DNA of 64,000 nucleotides, taken from the NCBI GenBank assembly GCA_009379825.1, contig WHTA01000011.1, forward strand, positions 1 through 64,000, in the 5' to 3' direction. This document shows positions 26,607 through 35,018 of the stretch, piece after piece. Each line of letters opens with the position of its first letter. Positions within the stretch are counted from its first letter, which is position 1. Below the pieces are notes generated by a model that saw only the letters and a list, made by a program, of their open reading frames with translations, searched no databases and was not told the origin of the DNA. A program made the position numbers and the translations under genes. This stretch comes from Streptosporangiales bacterium. GTDB taxonomy: Bacteria; Actinomycetota; Actinomycetes; Streptosporangiales; WHST01.

Positions 26607-27698
26607 TCAGACCCGCGCGCGGGTGACCTCCGGCTGTCGTGACTGCGACGGGCCGAGCAGCCAGTCCAGCCGGGGCTCCACGAACGGCCGCGCGAGCCGA
26701 ACAACCGGAGGAGAGGACAGCAACAGCGTCACCGCGACAGCGAGGAGCACGACCAGGCCGGTCCCCGCGACGGTGTGCAGCCACGGCGCGTCGTACAGCC
26801 CGACCGATGTGGCGCCCTTCACTACGTACCTGTGCAAGAGATAGACGTACATCGTCGCCGCACCGAGTCCAGTGAACCACATCGACCGCCGCGGCACCAC
26901 CGCCAGGAACGCGGTGAGCAACACGACCCCCAGCGCCAGCGCGGCTGCCCGGTTGCCCATCCCCCAGAACGCACCGAGACCGACCTGCTCGTAGCTCTTG
27001 GCGTAGTAGATCCACAGGCTGCCGTGCTTGGTGAGCTGGTACGCACCGAAGACCGCGCCGAACAGTACCGGCAGCGCCAACGCCCGGACGCCCCTCATTC
27101 GTACGAGCTCGAGGTACCAGTCCGGCAGCACCAGGCCGGCGACGTAGAACGGCAGGAAGCCGAGCACCCGGTACAGGTCCAGCTCGCCGGACAGATCGGT
27201 CAGCGGCACCAGCATCGAGACGACCACGGCCACCCCGACGGCGAGCCCCGGCGGCATCGCCTTCCACAGCGGCACCGTCAGCCGCCAGATCAGCAGCGCG
27301 ACGAGGAACCACATGGCGAAGGACGGGTCGAGCAGGCTGACGGCGACCTCCTGGCCGCGGGCCACGTCACGGAGGAGCTCGTAGCTGATCTCGAACACCA
27401 GGTACGGGATCACCACGCCGTCGAGCAGCCGCCGCGCCTGTCGCCGCGCACCCGTGAAGCCGCGCGAGAGGTAGCCGGCGATCAGGATGAACACCGGCAT
27501 GTGGAACGCGTAGATCGCCATGTACGCGCTGTTCGCGGCTGGCACGTCGCGCAGCGGCTCGATCGCATGCCCCACGACCACCAGCGCGATGGCAAGGAAC
27601 TTCGCGTTGTCGAGTAACGGGTCACGTGCCGGGGGACGCTCGACACCCACCGACGAGGTTGGGCAGCCTTGCGAAACCGTACCCGTGCCCGTGGTCAC
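26607..27698 (-). CDS. Membrane acyltransferase (Acyl_transf_3 family), copy 2
   Basis: A 363-residue paralogue of the 25302-26381 gene with the same topology and motifs (LDNAKFLAIALVVVGHAIEP, YAFHMPVFILIAGYLSRGFT, GLGAATMYVYLLHRYVVKGA). GTG 27698 was chosen since it leaves an N-terminal extension like that of copy 1. A longer frame to 27770 is arginine-rich. Identity between the copies is high along the full length, so both are probably functional and may differ in acceptor sugar. Confidence 0.86.
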   Translation of the reverse strand: MTTGTGTVSQGCPTSSVGVERPPARDPLLDNAKFLAIALVVVGHAIEPLRDVPAANSAYMAIYAFHMPVFILIAGYLSRGFTGARRQARRLLDGVVIPYLVFEISYELLRDVARGQEVAVSLLDPSFAMWFLVALLIWRLTVPLWKAMPPGLAVGVAVVVSMLVPLTDLSGELDLYRVLGFLPFYVAGLVLPDWYLELVRMRGVRALALPVLFGAVFGAYQLTKHGSLWIYYAKSYEQVGLGAFWGMGNRAAALALGVVLLTAFLAVVPRRSMWFTGLGAATMYVYLLHRYVVKGATSVGLYDAPWLHTVAGTGLVVLLAVAVTLLLSSPPVVRLARPFVEPRLDWLLGPSQSRQPEVTRARV

Positions 27699-27909
27699 CC
27701 GATCTCCCGTCCAACTTCGAGGGCACCTGCTCGAGCGAGGCTCGACGCCGAGGAGCAGCGTTCGACACACGAAGAGAGTTCAGGAACAGGCAGAGCGCCC
27801 CGGGATACCGACAACCACATAAGTAAAGGGACGGTAACAGACGTGGGGAGGTCTTTGCAAAAAATTTACTATCAGCTCAGTCGGATTTACCGACTATAAA
27901 ACAGAAAGA

Positions 27910-27939
27910 ACGCGCCGCCCCGAGACGGGACAGCGCGCT
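27910..27939 (-). terminator. Hairpin terminator after the sigma-factor gene
   Basis: On the minus strand GCGCGCTGTCCCG-TCT-CGGGGCGGCGCGTT folds into a long GC stem with small internal mismatches and is followed by TTCTTTCTGTTTTAT. Position (17 bases after the sigma stop) and the T-rich end fit intrinsic termination. Confidence 0.7.
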
Positions 27940-27955
27940 CCATGCGGTTGGTTGC

Positions 27956-28894
27956 TCAGGCCGCGTCGCGACCGTCGAATCCTTCGATGCTTGCGTACTT
28001 CTTCAGCTTGGCCAGCGCCTCGCGCTCCAGCTGCCTGATCCGCTCCCTGGTCAGGCCGAGATTGCGGCCGATCTCGGACAGCGAGTGCTGCCTGCCGTCG
28101 GAGAACCCGAACCGGGCCCGCACGATCGTCGCCGAGCGCGGGTCGAGCCGCTCGATCAGAGTGTCGAGGTTCTCCCGCTGCGACGCCGCCACGACGATCG
28201 ACTCCGGCGACGGCGCGTCACCCTCCTCGACCAGCTCGCCGAGGCTGGTGTCCTCGTCGTCACCGACCTTCGCATCCAGGCTCAGCGGCTCGCGGGCCCA
28301 GCCCACGAGCTCCTCGACCCGCTCGAGCGGCATGTCGAGGGCCGCGGCCAGCTCGTCGATCTCCGGGTCACGTCCCAGCTGGCGGGTCAGGGCGCGGCGG
28401 GTGGACCCCATCCGGTTGAGCTCCTCCACGACGTGCACCGGCAGGCGCACCGTCCTGGCCGTCTGCGCGATGGCACGGGAGATCGCCTGGCGGATCCACC
28501 AGGTGGCGTACGTCGAGAACTTGTAGCCGCGGGCGTAGTCGAACTTCTCCACCGCGCGGACCAGGCCGGTGTTGCCCTCCTGCACCAGGTCGAGCAGCGG
28601 CATCTGGTGACCGCCGTACCGGCGTGCGACCGACACGACGAGGCGGAGGTTCGCCTGGATGAAGCGCTGTTTGGCCCGCTGTCCCTGCTCCGCCAGCGCC
28701 GTCAGCTCGGTCTTCGTCACACCCTTGGGCACCTTGTCGGTCTCGAGCAGGTGCTCGGCGTACAACCCAGCCTCGATGGCCTTGGACAGCTCGACCTCTT
28801 GGACAGCGTCGAGCAACGCAGTGCGGCTGATCTCGTCGAGGTACGTGCCGACGAGGTCCCGCTCCGGAATCTGCTCTTCGTACTGGATCGTCAC
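27956..28894 (-). CDS. Group 2 sigma-70 factor (SigB/Hrd-like)
   Basis: A 312-residue sigma factor lacking the long acidic region 1.1. Visible parts are region 1.2 (DLVGTYLDEISRTALLDAVQ), region 2 (ANLRLVVSVARRYGGHQMPL, LLDLVQEGNTGLVRAVEKFD, FSTYATWWIRQAISRAIAQT), region 3, and region 4 (HSLSEIGRNLGLTRERIRQL). The length matches non-essential principal-like factors such as mycobacterial SigB or streptomycete Hrd proteins. It would redirect RNA polymerase under stress or in stationary phase. An SOS-box-like site lies about 170 bases upstream, in the divergent region shared with the VOC gene. Confidence 0.92.
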   Translation of the reverse strand: MTIQYEEQIPERDLVGTYLDEISRTALLDAVQEVELSKAIEAGLYAEHLLETDKVPKGVTKTELTALAEQGQRAKQRFIQANLRLVVSVARRYGGHQMPLLDLVQEGNTGLVRAVEKFDYARGYKFSTYATWWIRQAISRAIAQTARTVRLPVHVVEELNRMGSTRRALTRQLGRDPEIDELAAALDMPLERVEELVGWAREPLSLDAKVGDDEDTSLGELVEEGDAPSPESIVVAASQRENLDTLIERLDPRSATIVRARFGFSDGRQHSLSEIGRNLGLTRERIRQLEREALAKLKKYASIEGFDGRDAA

Positions 28895-29064
28895 TGGGCG
28901 AACTTTCCCCTCGATCTAGCCCCCACCGTCGTCACTGATGAGAACGCACGAGGACGGCTGGAGATTCCACCAAATCCGGGCCATCTCGTACGGCAACACA
29001 TCAGTCCCATTGATAACCACGCGCGAGGGCCTTACGCGGGGGACGGGCGTGATGCATCTCACTA

Positions 29065-29080
29065 TCGAACGCAGGTTCGA
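29065..29080. promoter_or_regulatory. Perfect actinobacterial SOS (LexA) box
   Basis: TCGAACGCAGGTTCGA matches the TCGAAC-N4-GTTCGA consensus of LexA boxes in mycobacteria and related actinobacteria at all 12 specified positions. A TATACC sequence follows 2 bases later and could be a -10 element. The site is 84 bases before the VOC gene start (29164) and about 170 bases before the sigma gene start on the other strand. Which transcript it controls is not certain; the spacing favours the rightward genes. Confidence 0.7.
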
Positions 29081-29163
29081 CTATACCGGCTGGGGTGAGA
29101 AGCCGTCGCGGTTGGCGTGTGGCAGCCTTTGGCGGACCCGCCACCTGACTGGGAGATCCTGAC

Positions 29164-29553
29164 ATGACCAGTAAGTTCACCGAGCTTGCGATCGACTGTG
29201 CCGATCCCAACGGTCTCGCCCGGTTCTGGTGCGCGGTCCTTGGCTACGAGGTGAAAGACGAAGACGACGGAATTGTCGCAATTGGCTCCCCGATGGTGCC
29301 TGAAGGCAAGAACCACCTCGGCCCAGTGCCACCGACGTTGACATTCGCGCACGTGCCCGAGGGCAAGACCAGCAAGAACAGGCTCCACCTCGACGTCAAC
29401 CCAACCGACAGGGAGCAGGACGAAGAGGTCCTTCGCCTGCTCGACCTGGGTGCTCGACACGCCGACGTCGGGCAAACCGGCGATGAGAGCTGGGTCTGTC
29501 TCACCGACCCGGAGGGGAACGAGTTCTGCGTTCTTGCGGGTCGCCACCCCTGA
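29164..29553 (+). CDS. VOC/Glyoxalase_6 protein behind an SOS box
   Basis: A 129-residue protein with MTSKFTELAIDCADPNGLAR, FWCAVLGYEVKDEDD, and LHLDVNPTDREQDEEVLRLL. The end, WVCLTDPEGNEFCVL, is typical of the actinobacterial Glyoxalase_6 group. ATG 29164 has a GGGAG binding site 7 bases upstream. An SOS box lies 84 bases upstream. SppA follows 93 bases downstream in the same direction and could be on the same transcript. Confidence 0.85.
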   Translation: MTSKFTELAIDCADPNGLARFWCAVLGYEVKDEDDGIVAIGSPMVPEGKNHLGPVPPTLTFAHVPEGKTSKNRLHLDVNPTDREQDEEVLRLLDLGARHADVGQTGDESWVCLTDPEGNEFCVLAGRHP

Positions 29554-29646
29554 CCGGAGGCCGCACACCGCGCCAGACCTACCGTGCCCCTCCCCGTAGG
29601 GTGTGACCAGGCAGCTGTCCTGGCCAGCGGAAGCGGAGGCAACGAC

Positions 29647-31368
29647 GTGAGCACCCAGAGCTCCCTCCTCCTCGAACAGCTCCGGACGGCCAAGCGGCGG
29701 CGGAAGGCACCGCTTGTCCTCGAGGTCGACCTGACCCAGCCGCTCGTCGAAGGCGTGCCGCACGATCCGCTCACCGCCGCGCTCTCGTTCCGCAAGCACA
29801 CGCTGCGCGGCACCATCGACGCGCTCCACCGGGCCGGCCGCGACCCCCGGGTACGCGCTCTCGTCGCGAAGGTCGGCGGCAACACGCCGCTCGGGCTCGC
29901 CCGGGCGCAGGAGCTGAAGGAGGCGGTCGCCGCATTCCGGGCCGGCGGCAAGCCGGCGTACGCGTGGGCCGAGACGTTCAACGAGTTCGGCCCGGGCAAC
30001 GGCGGGTACCTGCTCGCAACCGGGTTCGACGAGATCTGGCTGCAGCCGTCCGGCGCCGTCGGCCTCACCGGCGTCGCCGCCGTACAGCTGTTCCTGCGGG
30101 AGGCGCTCGAACAGGTGCGGGCCAAGCCGCAGTTCGGGCAGCGGCACGAGTACAAGAACGCGGTGAACCTGCTCACCGAGTCCGGGTTCACCGGGCCGCA
30201 CCGGGAGTCCGTCGAGGCCATCGTCACGTCCAGCACCGCGCAGCTGGTCAGCGGCGTGGCCGAGGGGCGCGACGTACCCGCCGCCGAGGTGCGCGGGCTG
30301 GTGGACCGCGGTCCGCTGCTGGCCGCCGAGGCGCACAGCGCCGGCCTGGTCGACCACCTCGGTTACCGCGACGAGGTCTACGACACCGTCCGGCACCGCG
30401 CCGGCAGCGACGCCGAGCTGCTGTACCTGTCCCGGTACGGGCGGTCCGGCATCGACCAGCTGACCAAGCGGGTGGCCACCAGCGACCACGACGCGGTCGC
30501 GCTCGTGCACGTCACCGGCGGGATCCACCTCGGCCGCAGCGGCGGCGTACGGCCGTTCTCCGCCCAGACGGCGGGCTCGGACACCGTCGCCGCGGCGATC
30601 AGGGCGGCGGTCCGTAGCCCGGAGGTGCGCGCGATCGTGTTGCGCGTGGACAGCCCGGGTGGCTCGTACACCGCGTCGGACACCATCTGGCGTGCCGTCG
30701 GCCAGGCGAGGGCCGCCGGCAAGACGGTGGTCGCTTCGATGGGTGAGGTCGCCGCGTCCGGCGGGTACTACGTGGCGATGGGCACGCACGCCATCGTCGC
30801 CGAGCCGCTGACGCTCACCGGCTCGATCGGGGTGCTCGGCGGGAAGGTCGTCCTCGACGACCTGATGCGCAGGTTCGGCGTCGCGCGCGAGGGGGTCACC
30901 GGCGGCGAGCACGCGCTGCTGTCTTCGCCGCTCTACGAGTACAGCGACGCGGACCGGGACCGGCTGAACAGCTGGCTCGACCACGTATACGACGACTTCA
31001 CCGGCAAGGTCGCGGTCGGGCGGCGGCTGTCGCGGGAGCGGGTGCACGAGCTCGCCCGCGGCCGGGTCTGGACCGGCACCGACGCGCACGAGCGCGGCCT
31101 CGTCGACGAGCTCGGTGGCCTCACCCACGCGATCGAAGTGGCCAAGCGGTACGCCGGCATCCCAGCGACCGTACTGACGCCGGTGCGCGTCTTCCCGCGG
31201 ATCTCGCCGCTGACGCAGCTGCTGCCGGCCCAGTCGAGCGAGGACGCCACGGCGGTGACGGCGAGCCTCAGGACGTCCGGTTGGGGGATCTTCGCCGGCG
31301 TCGCCGCGCAGCTCGGCCTGCCGGTTTTCGGGCCGTTGAGCCTGCCCGGTGACTGGCGGTTGCACTGA
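29647..31368 (+). CDS. sppA: Signal peptide peptidase SppA (long, double-domain form)
   Basis: A 573-residue SppA of the 67-kDa type, with tandem peptidase S49 domains. The catalytic dyad is visible: Lys170 in HEYKNAVN of the first domain and Ser371 in MGEVAASGGYYVAMG of the second. Unlike the E. coli protein, no strong N-terminal membrane anchor is seen after GTG 29647 (MSTQSSLLLEQLRTAKRRRK). A longer start at 29584 has no better anchor. The enzyme degrades leftover signal peptides and membrane fragments. The absence of a transmembrane segment suggests a cytosolic or peripherally bound form. Confidence 0.88.
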   Translation: MSTQSSLLLEQLRTAKRRRKAPLVLEVDLTQPLVEGVPHDPLTAALSFRKHTLRGTIDALHRAGRDPRVRALVAKVGGNTPLGLARAQELKEAVAAFRAGGKPAYAWAETFNEFGPGNGGYLLATGFDEIWLQPSGAVGLTGVAAVQLFLREALEQVRAKPQFGQRHEYKNAVNLLTESGFTGPHRESVEAIVTSSTAQLVSGVAEGRDVPAAEVRGLVDRGPLLAAEAHSAGLVDHLGYRDEVYDTVRHRAGSDAELLYLSRYGRSGIDQLTKRVATSDHDAVALVHVTGGIHLGRSGGVRPFSAQTAGSDTVAAAIRAAVRSPEVRAIVLRVDSPGGSYTASDTIWRAVGQARAAGKTVVASMGEVAASGGYYVAMGTHAIVAEPLTLTGSIGVLGGKVVLDDLMRRFGVAREGVTGGEHALLSSPLYEYSDADRDRLNSWLDHVYDDFTGKVAVGRRLSRERVHELARGRVWTGTDAHERGLVDELGGLTHAIEVAKRYAGIPATVLTPVRVFPRISPLTQLLPAQSSEDATAVTASLRTSGWGIFAGVAAQLGLPVFGPLSLPGDWRLH

Positions 31369-31428
31369 CGGGAACCGGGCGTACCGGACACCCCTCGGCG
31401 TGCAGGCGCGACTGTACGCTCGGGTCCC

Positions 31429-34032
31429 ATGAACGAGGTTCCCGCCGGCTGGTACCCGGATCCGTATGGTGTGCCGGGCCTGCTGCGGTGGTGGGACGGT
31501 TACCAGTGGGCCGCGGAGACCGCGCCGATGCCCGGCGAGATGCAGCCGGGCGCGGCCGAGGACGCGGCGACCGTCCATCCGGAGCCACCAACCGCCGAGT
31601 TCGGCGACGCCTCGGGCGTCGGCTGGGAACCCCAGGCCGAGCCACCACCATGGACCGGTGACCACCAGCCACCGATGACCGACTGGCAGCAACCCCCACC
31701 GGACGAGTACCCACCAGGCCCGGCTCCGACGCCGACCCTGCACCACACCCCGCCGGCCGTCCCCTTCGACCAGCAGCCAGCGACCGACCCGCACGCCCCG
31801 CAACCACCGCCCTGGCCGGCGCAACCGGCCCCTGCCGACACCGGCCTGGCATACCCGACCCCCGACCCCGCCGCGGACCCGGCCGCCCAGTGGCAACAAT
31901 CGGCGGCCAACCCCGCCAGCACCGCAGCACCCGAGCCACCAGCTACCGAGTGGCAACAGCCAGCAGCGGACCCCGCCGCCCAGTGGCAACCCCCGGCGGA
32001 CCCAGCTGCCGCGTGGCAACAACCCGCGGCGGCCCCCGCCGATGCCACCTGGCAACAGCCCACGGCCGACCCGGCCGGCGCTGCAGCACCCGAACCGCCG
32101 GCTACCGAATGGCGGCAGCCAGCAGCGGACCCGGCCGCCCAGTGGCAACAAGCCGCGGCCGACCCAGCCAGCGCCGAGCAGTACGCGGCACCCGACCCAC
32201 CGACCACCAACTGGCAACCCCCAGCGGACCCAGCTGCAGCGTGGCAACAGCCCGCGGCTGACCCCGCCGATGCCACCTGGCAACAGCCCGCAGCCACCGA
32301 GCCGCCGAGCACCGAGTGGCAACAAGCGCCAGAGCAGGCCGACGCCGGGTGGCAACAGCCCGCGGCGGACCCCGCCGATGCCACCTGGCAACAGCCCACG
32401 GCCGACCCGGTCGGCGCTGCAGCACCCGAACCGCCGGCTACCGAATGGCGGCAGGCGCCAGAGCAGGCCGACGCTGGGTGGCAACAGGGCGCGGCCGAAC
32501 CGCCGGCCACGGAGTGGCAGCAGCCCGCCGACCTGGAGGGCGACACCTGGCAGTCCGCCAGCCCCGAGCAGGCGCCCGCCGACGCTCCACCGGACACCGG
32601 GTGGGAGCCCACGGCCAACACTTGGCAGCCGTCCCAGGACATGCCGCAACCATCGGCCCAGTACCCGGCAACCGAGTGGCAGCAGGCGCCGGAGCCGGTC
32701 GGTGAAAGCTGGCAACCACCACAGCCGCCGACCTACCACCTCGAACACGAACCGGCGGCGCAAGAAGCACCGCAACCGCCGACCCACCACCTAGACCAAG
32801 AGGCACCGGCCGGCGACGCCTGGCAACCGCCGACCCACCATGTCGACCAGCAACCCGCTGATGGGCAGTATCCGGGGCACGCTGCCACCCAGTGGCAACC
32901 GGCGGAACCGCCCGTCGACGCGGCGCCGCCTCCCGAGCCGCCGACCCACCACCTCGACCAAGACCCACCCGCCGACGACGCATGGCAGACACCGCAACCA
33001 CCGACCCACCACCTCGACCAAGACCCACCCGCCGACGACGCATGGCAGGTGCCGCAGCCGCCGACCCACCACCTCGGTCAGGAGCCTCCCCCGGTCGCCG
33101 GGTGGGAGGCCGACGGTGATGGGTGGCAGGCGTCGCCGTATGTGCCGGAGCCGCCGACTTATCATCTGGACGGGTCCGGTGCCGGTGAGCAGGAGGCGTA
33201 CGCGCCCGCGCCGCCCACCGTTCACCTCGGGCAGGAGGGCGCTGCCGACCCGTACGCCGGTCTGCAGGCGGCGTGGGAACCCGAGGCCGAGTACACCACG
33301 TACCAGCAGCAGGAAGCGCCGCCGCCGAAGAAGAAGCGCCGCGGTGCTCTCGTCGGCGGCATCGCCGGGGGGCTCGCGCTGGTGCTGGTCCTCGGCCTGC
33401 TCGGTGGCTGGTTCTACCTGAACCGCGACGGCGAGCCGACCACGAAGCCGACCAACGGGCCGTCGAAGCCGGCGAAGTCGCCCACCGACGAGCCGAGCAA
33501 GACCCGACCGTCGGGTCCGCGGGTCACCGCGGGTGCGATCTCGTACACCCAGCTCGACGGGGACTGGACCGAACCGGCGAGTACTCCGGTCGACGAGCTC
33601 ACCGGCAGCAAGGGCCAGACCCAGACCACCCAGCGGAACGCGATCAAACCACGCAACGACTGGGTGGCGCAGGTGACGGTCGGCACCATGGCGAAGCGGT
33701 TCGACTACTCCGGCCCGGACGACCTGCAGTCGACGACCGAGTCGTTCGCCGAGTCCGTCGAGAGGAACTACTACAAACCGATGACCGTGACGCGCGGCGA
33801 CGAGCAGCCGAAGGAGATCACGGTGTCCGGCAAGCAGGGCTACGAGATGAGGTTCGACCTGGAGTTCGAGGACCGGCCGGACGGCTTCGAGGCCACCGGC
33901 GAGACCGTGTACGTCGCCGTCATCGACGCCGACCCGCGGCCGGTCGGCGTCTACATCACCGTCCCCGACAACAAGCCGGAGCTGGAGTCGAGCATCGACG
34001 ACGTCGTCGCGAGCCTCCAGGTAGGTTCGTAG
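31429..34032 (+). CDS. DUF2510 membrane protein with long Pro/Gln/Trp-rich repeat region
   Basis: An 867-residue protein. Residues 1-33 form a DUF2510 motif (VPAGWYPDPYGVPGLLRWWDGYQW is split here as PAGWYPDP ... LLRWWDG). Residues about 40-610 are a disordered region of Pro, Gln, Ala, Asp and Thr with a Trp every 10-20 residues, built from units such as ATEWQQPAADPAAQWQ and PPTHHLDQDPPADDAWQ. A basic KKKRR stop precedes one membrane segment at about 639-664. An extracellular domain of about 200 residues follows (SYTQLDGDWTEPAST, GYEMRFDLEFEDRPDGFEAT). The topology suggests a cytoplasmic scaffold joined to an outside sensor or cell-wall domain; the role is unknown. Confidence 0.82.
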   Translation: MNEVPAGWYPDPYGVPGLLRWWDGYQWAAETAPMPGEMQPGAAEDAATVHPEPPTAEFGDASGVGWEPQAEPPPWTGDHQPPMTDWQQPPPDEYPPGPAPTPTLHHTPPAVPFDQQPATDPHAPQPPPWPAQPAPADTGLAYPTPDPAADPAAQWQQSAANPASTAAPEPPATEWQQPAADPAAQWQPPADPAAAWQQPAAAPADATWQQPTADPAGAAAPEPPATEWRQPAADPAAQWQQAAADPASAEQYAAPDPPTTNWQPPADPAAAWQQPAADPADATWQQPAATEPPSTEWQQAPEQADAGWQQPAADPADATWQQPTADPVGAAAPEPPATEWRQAPEQADAGWQQGAAEPPATEWQQPADLEGDTWQSASPEQAPADAPPDTGWEPTANTWQPSQDMPQPSAQYPATEWQQAPEPVGESWQPPQPPTYHLEHEPAAQEAPQPPTHHLDQEAPAGDAWQPPTHHVDQQPADGQYPGHAATQWQPAEPPVDAAPPPEPPTHHLDQDPPADDAWQTPQPPTHHLDQDPPADDAWQVPQPPTHHLGQEPPPVAGWEADGDGWQASPYVPEPPTYHLDGSGAGEQEAYAPAPPTVHLGQEGAADPYAGLQAAWEPEAEYTTYQQQEAPPPKKKRRGALVGGIAGGLALVLVLGLLGGWFYLNRDGEPTTKPTNGPSKPAKSPTDEPSKTRPSGPRVTAGAISYTQLDGDWTEPASTPVDELTGSKGQTQTTQRNAIKPRNDWVAQVTVGTMAKRFDYSGPDDLQSTTESFAESVERNYYKPMTVTRGDEQPKEITVSGKQGYEMRFDLEFEDRPDGFEATGETVYVAVIDADPRPVGVYITVPDNKPELESSIDDVVASLQVGS
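31860..33230 (+). repeat. Degenerate tandem repeats inside the DUF2510 gene
   Basis: Two repeat types follow each other. From 31860 to about 32540 variable units encode ATEWQQPAADPAAQWQ-like blocks. From about 32700 units encode PPTHHLDQ blocks. The pair 32941-33000 and 33001-33060 is an exact 60-bp tandem repeat with 55 identical bases, and a third, diverged copy starts at 33061. Such repeats are prone to copy-number change and to assembly error. Confidence 0.8.
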
Positions 34033-34063
34033 TCGAGTCATCGCCAACCCATAGAGTGAAGGT

Positions 34064-34723
34064 ATGAACGACCGACTTGTGTGGGTCGACTGCGAGATGA
34101 CCGGCCTCGATCTGAAGCACGACGCGCTCGTGGAGATCGCTGCGTTGGTCACCGACCAGGACCTGAACGTGCTCGGCGACGGTGTCGACGTCGTCATCCG
34201 CCCGCCCGCCGCCGCCATCGAGCAAATGTCCGACCTCGTCCGCGAGATGCACACCTCGTCCGGCCTGCTCGGCGAGCTACCGAACGGCACCTCGCTCGAG
34301 GACGCGGAGAACCAGGTCCTCGACTACATCCGCGGGTGGGTGAGCGAACCGGGCAAGGTGCCGCTGTGCGGCAACACCATCGCCACCGACCGCGCGTTCA
34401 TCGCCAGAGACATGGGCGCGCTGGACGAGCACCTGCACTACCGGATGATCGACGTCTCGTCGGTGAAGGAGCTGGCTCGCCGCTGGTACCCGAGGGTGTA
34501 CTTCGCCAGCCCGGAGAAGCACGGCGGCCACCGCGCGCTCGCCGACATCCGCGAGTCGATCGACGAGCTGCGCTACTACCGCGACGCCCTGTTCGTCCCC
34601 CAGCCGGGGCCCGACAGCGAGACCTCCAGGCAGGTCGCCGCCGCGATCATGGCCAACCCCACCGGCGTGCCCGCGGTGCCGTCCGCCGGCACGAACTCGC
34701 CGCCCACCGGCACGTCCGCCTGA
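34064..34723 (+). CDS. orn: Oligoribonuclease
   Basis: A 219-residue DEDDh 3'-5' exonuclease. It has the start [20 protein letters not shown] with the catalytic Asp9 and Glu11, [16 protein letters not shown] (middle Asp) and [20 protein letters not shown] (catalytic His and Asp). It degrades 2- to 5-nt RNA and pGpG-type dinucleotides and is usually essential in actinobacteria. A Pro/Thr-rich tail of about 30 residues follows the core. The tRNA-His gene lies directly downstream, an arrangement common in actinobacteria. Confidence 0.96.
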   Translation: MNDRLVWVDCEMTGLDLKHDALVEIAALVTDQDLNVLGDGVDVVIRPPAAAIEQMSDLVREMHTSSGLLGELPNGTSLEDAENQVLDYIRGWVSEPGKVPLCGNTIATDRAFIARDMGALDEHLHYRMIDVSSVKELARRWYPRVYFASPEKHGGHRALADIRESIDELRYYRDALFVPQPGPDSETSRQVAAAIMANPTGVPAVPSAGTNSPPTGTSA

Positions 34724-34765
34724 CGCACCAGTAGACTGGTCGCCGGCCGTCGGCGAACGGCACAT

Positions 34766-34839
34766 GGTGGGCGTAGCTCAGCTGGCAGAGCACCTGGTTG
34801 TGGTCCAGGGGGTCGTGGGTTCAAGTCCCATCGCTCACC
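34766..34839 (+). tRNA. tRNA-His (GTG anticodon)
   Basis: A full cloverleaf. The acceptor GTGGGCG (34767-34773) pairs with CGCTCAC (34832-34838), the D-arm is AGCTCAGCTGGCAGAGCA, the anticodon stem-loop is CTGGTTGTGGTCCAG with GTG, and the T-arm has GGTTCAAGTCC. G at 34766 can pair with the discriminator C at 34839, the G-1:C73 pair diagnostic of histidine tRNAs. CCA is not fully encoded. Confidence 0.97.
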
Positions 34840-34849
34840 CGCAGGTAAG

Positions 34850-34883
34850 AGGCCCTTTCCGCACGCTCGGAAGGGCCTTTTCC
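34850..34883 (+). terminator. Hairpin terminator after tRNA-His
   Basis: AGGCCCTTTCCG (34850-34861) and CGGAAGGGCCT (34868-34878) form a long stem followed by TTTTCCTT. It lies about 10 bases after the tRNA and should terminate the orn/tRNA-His transcript. Confidence 0.85.
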
Positions 34884-35018
34884 TTGCGTACAGCACGGAA
34901 GTACAGCAGTTAGGTGCCCGCGAGCACTACGGAAGGTTGGACAAAGCCAGGACGTCAGGTGGCTCCGCCCTCGCCGGTCGCGCCGTCCACCGGGTTCCGG
35001 TCGTGCGCCGACGGCAGG

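Noticed and set aside
29062-32790. Open frame of more than 1,200 codons on the minus strand
   Set aside because: It lies opposite sppA and the repeat-rich DUF2510 gene. Its residues are Arg/Gly/Leu-rich shadow sequence and it exists because high-GC genes lack stops on the other strand.
31860-33230. Repeats considered as a CRISPR array
   Set aside because: The repeats are in-frame coding units without unique spacers and vary in length.
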